Source: Paracoccaceae bacterium (GTDB lineage: Bacteria > Pseudomonadota > Alphaproteobacteria > Rhodobacterales > Rhodobacteraceae). From it: a stretch of 11,008 nucleotides of DNA. The notes beneath the pieces are model-generated. The model was not told where the DNA came from. It saw only the letters and a program-made list of their open reading frames with translations, and did no database searches. The position numbers and the translations under genes are program-made. This document shows positions 8,630 to 11,008 of the stretch, one piece after another (positions within the stretch are counted from its first letter, which is position 1; the number at the start of each line of letters is the position of its first letter). The stretch covers positions 1 through 11,008 of the forward strand of contig JALWJU010000494.1 in assembly GCA_026997055.1 (NCBI GenBank), written 5' to 3'.

Positions 8630-8663
8630 GTCCGGCCCACCCCGGACAGCGGCTCTCCGAGCC
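8630..8663. terminator. Pair of hairpins between convergent tRNA and kinase genes
   Basis: GTCCGG/CCGGAC (8630-8635 with 8642-8647, six-base loop) is followed directly by GGCTC/GAGCC (8651-8655 with 8659-8663, three-base loop). They lie between the convergent tRNA and kinase genes, where terminators are expected, but neither strand has a good T run. They may act weakly in either direction. Confidence 0.3.
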
Positions 8664-8703
8664 ACCGCTTTCATGGCCTGAAATACGCACATAGCGCCGG
8701 CTA

Positions 8704-9738
8704 TCAGCCTTCCTTGCTCTCCTCGGCCCCGCCGGGAAGCGGCAGCACCCCGTGCTGGCGAAACAGCGCCTTGAGATCCGCCTCGACCCGAGCACCCAGG
8801 TGGCTGATCACCTCGGAGGCGGCGATATTGCCCATGCGGGCGCAGGTCTCCAGGTCGTGGCCCTCGACAAGCCCCCAGAGGAAAGCCCCGGCAAAGAGAT
8901 CGCCGGCGCCGGTGGCGTCCACCACCCGGGTCGGCACTGCCGGTACATGCCAGCGCCTGCCCTCGGCCAGCACATGGCAGCCATGCTCGCTTTCGGTGGC
9001 AATGACGATTTCCACCTCGGCCGCGGCGGCCTCGAGCGCCGCCTCGAAGCTGCCCGCGCCCTCATACATGGCCTCTATCTCGGCTCGGTTGGCAAACAGC
9101 AGATCCACGTCTTCCTTCAGCATCCGGGCGAAGGCATCGCGGTGGCGTGAAATGCAGAACGGATCCGAAAGCGTGATCGCCACGCGCCCGCCCGCGCCCT
9201 TGCAGGCGGCGATGGCCCTGGCGAAGGCCTCGTGGCTTTCGGGACCGTCGAAGCGGTAGCCCTCGAGGAAGATCCACTCGGCATCGGCCACCTGAGCTTC
9301 GTCGATATCCGAAGGCGCCAGGTGCTCGGTCACGCCGAGATAGGTATTCATCGAGCGCTCGCCGTCGGGCGTGACCAGGACGATGCAGCGGCCGGTCTCG
9401 GCCTCGGTATCGGCGGGTGCAAGGGGGGTTTCGTAAACCGCGCCCTGGGCGCGCAGGTCATGGGCGAAGATGGCGCCGAGCTGGTCGTCCTTGACCTTGC
9501 CCACATAGGCGGCGCGACCGCCCAGGCGCGCAAACCCGGCGATGGTATTGGCCGCCGAGCCGCCCGACATCTCGGTGGAAGGGCCGACCCGGTCGTAGAG
9601 GCGGACCGCCTGCTCGCGGTCGATCAGCTGCATGATCCCCTTTTCTATCCCGTGTTCGGCGAGGAAGGAGTCGGGCGCATGGGTCAGCACATCGACCAGG
9701 GCGTTGCCGATGCCGACAAGCTGGAATTTCTTGGTCAC
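8704..9738 (-). CDS. PfkB-family adenosine kinase
   Basis: The protein has 344 residues when started at GTG 9738. It belongs to the ribokinase/PfkB family: GIGNALVDVL near the N-terminus, the substrate-binding motif GGSAANT (59-65), and the ATP-site/catalytic motif DATGAGD (274-280) whose last Asp is the catalytic base. The best fit is the bacterial adenosine kinase-like branch, which phosphorylates adenosine or a related nucleoside to AMP using ATP in purine salvage; a sugar substrate cannot be excluded. GTG is chosen because it overlaps the nth stop as GTGA and GAGGA lies nine bases upstream. The ATG at 9789 would place 17 extra residues deep inside nth and precede the family start. It is the second gene of an nth-kinase operon and is probably translationally coupled. 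Confidence 0.9.
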   Translation of the reverse strand: MTKKFQLVGIGNALVDVLTHAPDSFLAEHGIEKGIMQLIDREQAVRLYDRVGPSTEMSGGSAANTIAGFARLGGRAAYVGKVKDDQLGAIFAHDLRAQGAVYETPLAPADTEAETGRCIVLVTPDGERSMNTYLGVTEHLAPSDIDEAQVADAEWIFLEGYRFDGPESHEAFARAIAACKGAGGRVAITLSDPFCISRHRDAFARMLKEDVDLLFANRAEIEAMYEGAGSFEAALEAAAAEVEIVIATESEHGCHVLAEGRRWHVPAVPTRVVDATGAGDLFAGAFLWGLVEGHDLETCARMGNIAASEVISHLGARVEADLKALFRQHGVLPLPGGAEESKEG

Positions 9739-10391
9739 AGGTTCTTGTCCTCGTAGTGGCAGAGATCGCGGATCAGGCAGGCTGAGCATTTCGGCTTGCG
9801 GGCGGTGCAGGTATAGCGGCCGTGCAGGATCAGCCAGTGATGGGCGTGGCGCTGGTAGGGGGCGGGCACGTTATCCTCGATGGCCCGCTCCACGGCGCCG
9901 ACATCCTTGCCAGGGCAGATGCCGGTGCGGTTGCCGACGCGGAAGATATGCGTGTCCACCGCCTGGGCGGGCAGGCCCCACCAGATATTGAGCACCACAT
10001 TGGCGGTCTTGCGCCCGACCCCGGGGAGCGCGGTGAGCGCGGCGCGCGAAGAGGGGACTTCGCCGCCGTAATCATCGACCAGGATTTCGGCCATGCGGAT
10101 GATGTTTTTCGCCTTGTTGCGATAAAGGCCGATGGTGCGGATATGCTCGATCAGCCCGGCTTCGCCCAGCGCCAGCATCTTTTCGGGCGTGTCGGCGATG
10201 GGCCATAGGGCGCGGGTGGCCTTGTTGACCCCCGCATCGGTGGCCTGGGCCGAGAGGGTGACGGCGACCAGCAGCGTATAGGCATTGGTGTGTTCGAGTT
10301 CGCCCCTGGGCTCGGGATCGGCCGCGTGAAAGCGGCGGAAGACCTCCGAGATCGTCGCGTAACCCATCTGTGCCGCCGGTTTCTGCGCCAT
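9735..10391 (-). CDS. nth: Endonuclease III (DNA glycosylase/AP lyase)
   Basis: Started at ATG 10391 the protein has 218 residues, near the 211 of E. coli Nth. It has the helix-hairpin-helix LPGVGRKTANVVLN with catalytic K128, VDTHIFRVGNRTG with catalytic D146, and a C-terminal iron-sulfur ligand set C-X6-C-X2-C-X5-C (C195, C202, C205, C211). It removes oxidised pyrimidines from DNA and cuts the resulting abasic site in base excision repair. The frame stays open upstream to 10613, but that part is low-complexity Arg/Pro and overlaps the divergent gene, so it is not counted. GAGGG lies three bases before the chosen ATG; ATG 10367 (210 residues, MGYATISEVF) is a possible alternative. It ends in a four-base overlap with the kinase gene. 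Confidence 0.95.
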   Translation of the reverse strand: MAQKPAAQMGYATISEVFRRFHAADPEPRGELEHTNAYTLLVAVTLSAQATDAGVNKATRALWPIADTPEKMLALGEAGLIEHIRTIGLYRNKAKNIIRMAEILVDDYGGEVPSSRAALTALPGVGRKTANVVLNIWWGLPAQAVDTHIFRVGNRTGICPGKDVGAVERAIEDNVPAPYQRHAHHWLILHGRYTCTARKPKCSACLIRDLCHYEDKNL

Positions 10392-10427
10392 GCGCCCTCT
10401 ATCGGCCAGGGGCGCGCGCATGGCAAG

Positions 10428-10461
10428 GCAAAAGGCGCAGGATTCGGGTCGCAAAAGGCGC
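10428..10461. repeat. 11-bp direct repeat in the nth/methyltransferase divergent region
   Basis: GCAAAAGGCGC occurs at 10428-10438 and again at 10451-10461, 23 bases apart, in the 104-bp gap between divergent repair genes. The spacing of about two helical turns suits two protein subunits on one face of DNA. It may be an operator for the adjacent AraC-type protein, which is an inference. Confidence 0.45.
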
Positions 10462-10495
10462 CCCGGGCTGGCATTGTGCGCCGGAAGGAGGGCGC

Positions 10496-11008
10496 ATGGC
10501 CGAAACCGCGGACGAAACGGAGCAAAGCTACCACGCAGAGCTGATCCGCCGGGCGATCGAGGCGATCGACGCGGCCGGCGGCGCGCCGCTGTCGCTGGAA
10601 GCGCTGGCGGCAAGGATGCGGATGAGCCCGGCGCATTTCCAGCGCCTGTTTTCGCGCTGGGCCGGGGTCAGCCCCAAGCGCTTCCAGCAATACCTGACGC
10701 TCGGCCATGCCAAGGCGCTGCTGGAGGCGCGATTCACCACGCTGGAAGCGGCGCAGTCGCTGGGGCTTTCGGGCACCGGGCGGCTGCATGACCTGTTCAT
10801 CCGCTGGGAGGCGATGAGCCCCGGCGCATATGCGCGCAAGGGCGCGGGGCTCGAGATCGCCACCGGCACCTTTGACAGCCCCTTCGGCCCGGTCGTGGCC
10901 ATGGGCACCGCGCGCGGCCTGTGCGGGCTGGCCTTCGCCGCCGAGATGGGCGAGGAAGCGGCACGGGCCGACCTTGCCGCGCGCTGGCCCGAGGCACGCT
11001 TTCGCCGC
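10496..11008 (+). CDS. AraC-HTH/methylated-DNA-protein cysteine methyltransferase fusion, Ada-like (partial; 3' end off right edge)
   Basis: The frame is open for 171 codons and runs off the right edge. Residues 10-105 are an AraC-type double helix-turn-helix (SLEALAARMRMSPAHFQRLFSRW, then VSPKRFQQYLTLGHAKALL and MSPGAYAR). From about 110, IATGTFDSPFGPVVAMGTARGLCGLAF is the start of the O6-methylguanine methyltransferase ribonuclease-like domain; the active-site PCHR would be beyond the window. The layout matches the C-terminal two thirds of Ada, but the zinc-binding N-terminal domain that senses methylphosphotriesters is absent, since the protein starts directly with the HTH. AAGGAGG a few bases before the ATG is a strong ribosome site and supports this start. 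It likely repairs O6-methylguanine and may bind DNA as a regulator. It is divergent from nth. Confidence 0.9.
   Translation, partial: MAETADETEQSYHAELIRRAIEAIDAAGGAPLSLEALAARMRMSPAHFQRLFSRWAGVSPKRFQQYLTLGHAKALLEARFTTLEAAQSLGLSGTGRLHDLFIRWEAMSPGAYARKGAGLEIATGTFDSPFGPVVAMGTARGLCGLAFAAEMGEEAARADLAARWPEARFRR

Noticed and set aside
7033..8640. 535-codon minus-strand frame containing RIRTPDPLIRSQVLYPAELP
   Set aside because: That peptide is the known false translation of the antisense of a tRNA gene; the rest is antisense to the hydrolase and yfdX.
8535..8795. Minus-strand frame ending in WGGFEPPTP
   Set aside because: This is again a spurious translation of the tRNA-Arg gene region, and it overlaps the 3' end of the kinase gene.
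10392..10613. N-terminal extension of endonuclease III by 74 residues
   Set aside because: The added part is low-complexity Arg/Pro sequence, overlaps the divergent methyltransferase gene and is absent from the Nth family.

Overview
The window is GC-rich chromosomal DNA that looks like an alphaproteobacterium, most likely Rhodobacterales or close to it. This is an inference from the bacterial-type groESL operon with a CIRCE operator, the nth-adenosine kinase gene pair, the cytoplasmic PAS hybrid kinase and the GC-biased codon use. It contains eight protein genes, two of them cut by the window ends, and one tRNA gene. No transposase, phage gene, CRISPR array or long repeat is visible.

Left part (1-4267): a secreted alpha-2-macroglobulin-like protein with an N-terminal PAN/Apple domain is read leftward and runs off the left edge. 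It is divergent, across a 127-bp gap, from a rightward 791-residue soluble hybrid histidine kinase (coiled coil, PAS, HisKA, HATPase, divergent receiver, Pro/Glu-rich linker, canonical receiver). A 326-bp gap follows. It holds a weak terminator-like hairpin, an AT-rich dyad, a groE promoter and a near-perfect CIRCE operator.

Middle (4268-8430): groES and groEL form a classic operon ended by a strong intrinsic terminator. Next comes a YfdX-family exported protein with its own promoter, inside which the motif AGATAC occurs three times. An exported alpha/beta hydrolase (lipase/esterase type) follows in the same direction. Cytoplasmic chaperonin plus a YfdX-type envelope stress protein suggests a protein-homeostasis neighbourhood, but co-regulation is not proven.

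Right part (8431-11008): a tRNA-Arg(ACG) gene with its own promoter converges with a leftward pair. In that pair nth (endonuclease III) overlaps, by GTGA, a PfkB-family adenosine kinase gene. Divergent from nth is a rightward gene for an AraC-HTH/O6-methylguanine methyltransferase fusion, cut by the right edge. The nth/ada-like intergenic region carries a perfect 11-bp direct repeat that could be an operator, so two DNA-repair genes share a control region.

Most of the window is ordinary conserved chromosome. The observations most worth following are the regulatory repeats before yfdX and between nth and the methyltransferase gene, and the divergent internal receiver of the kinase. No clear new multi-gene system was seen.
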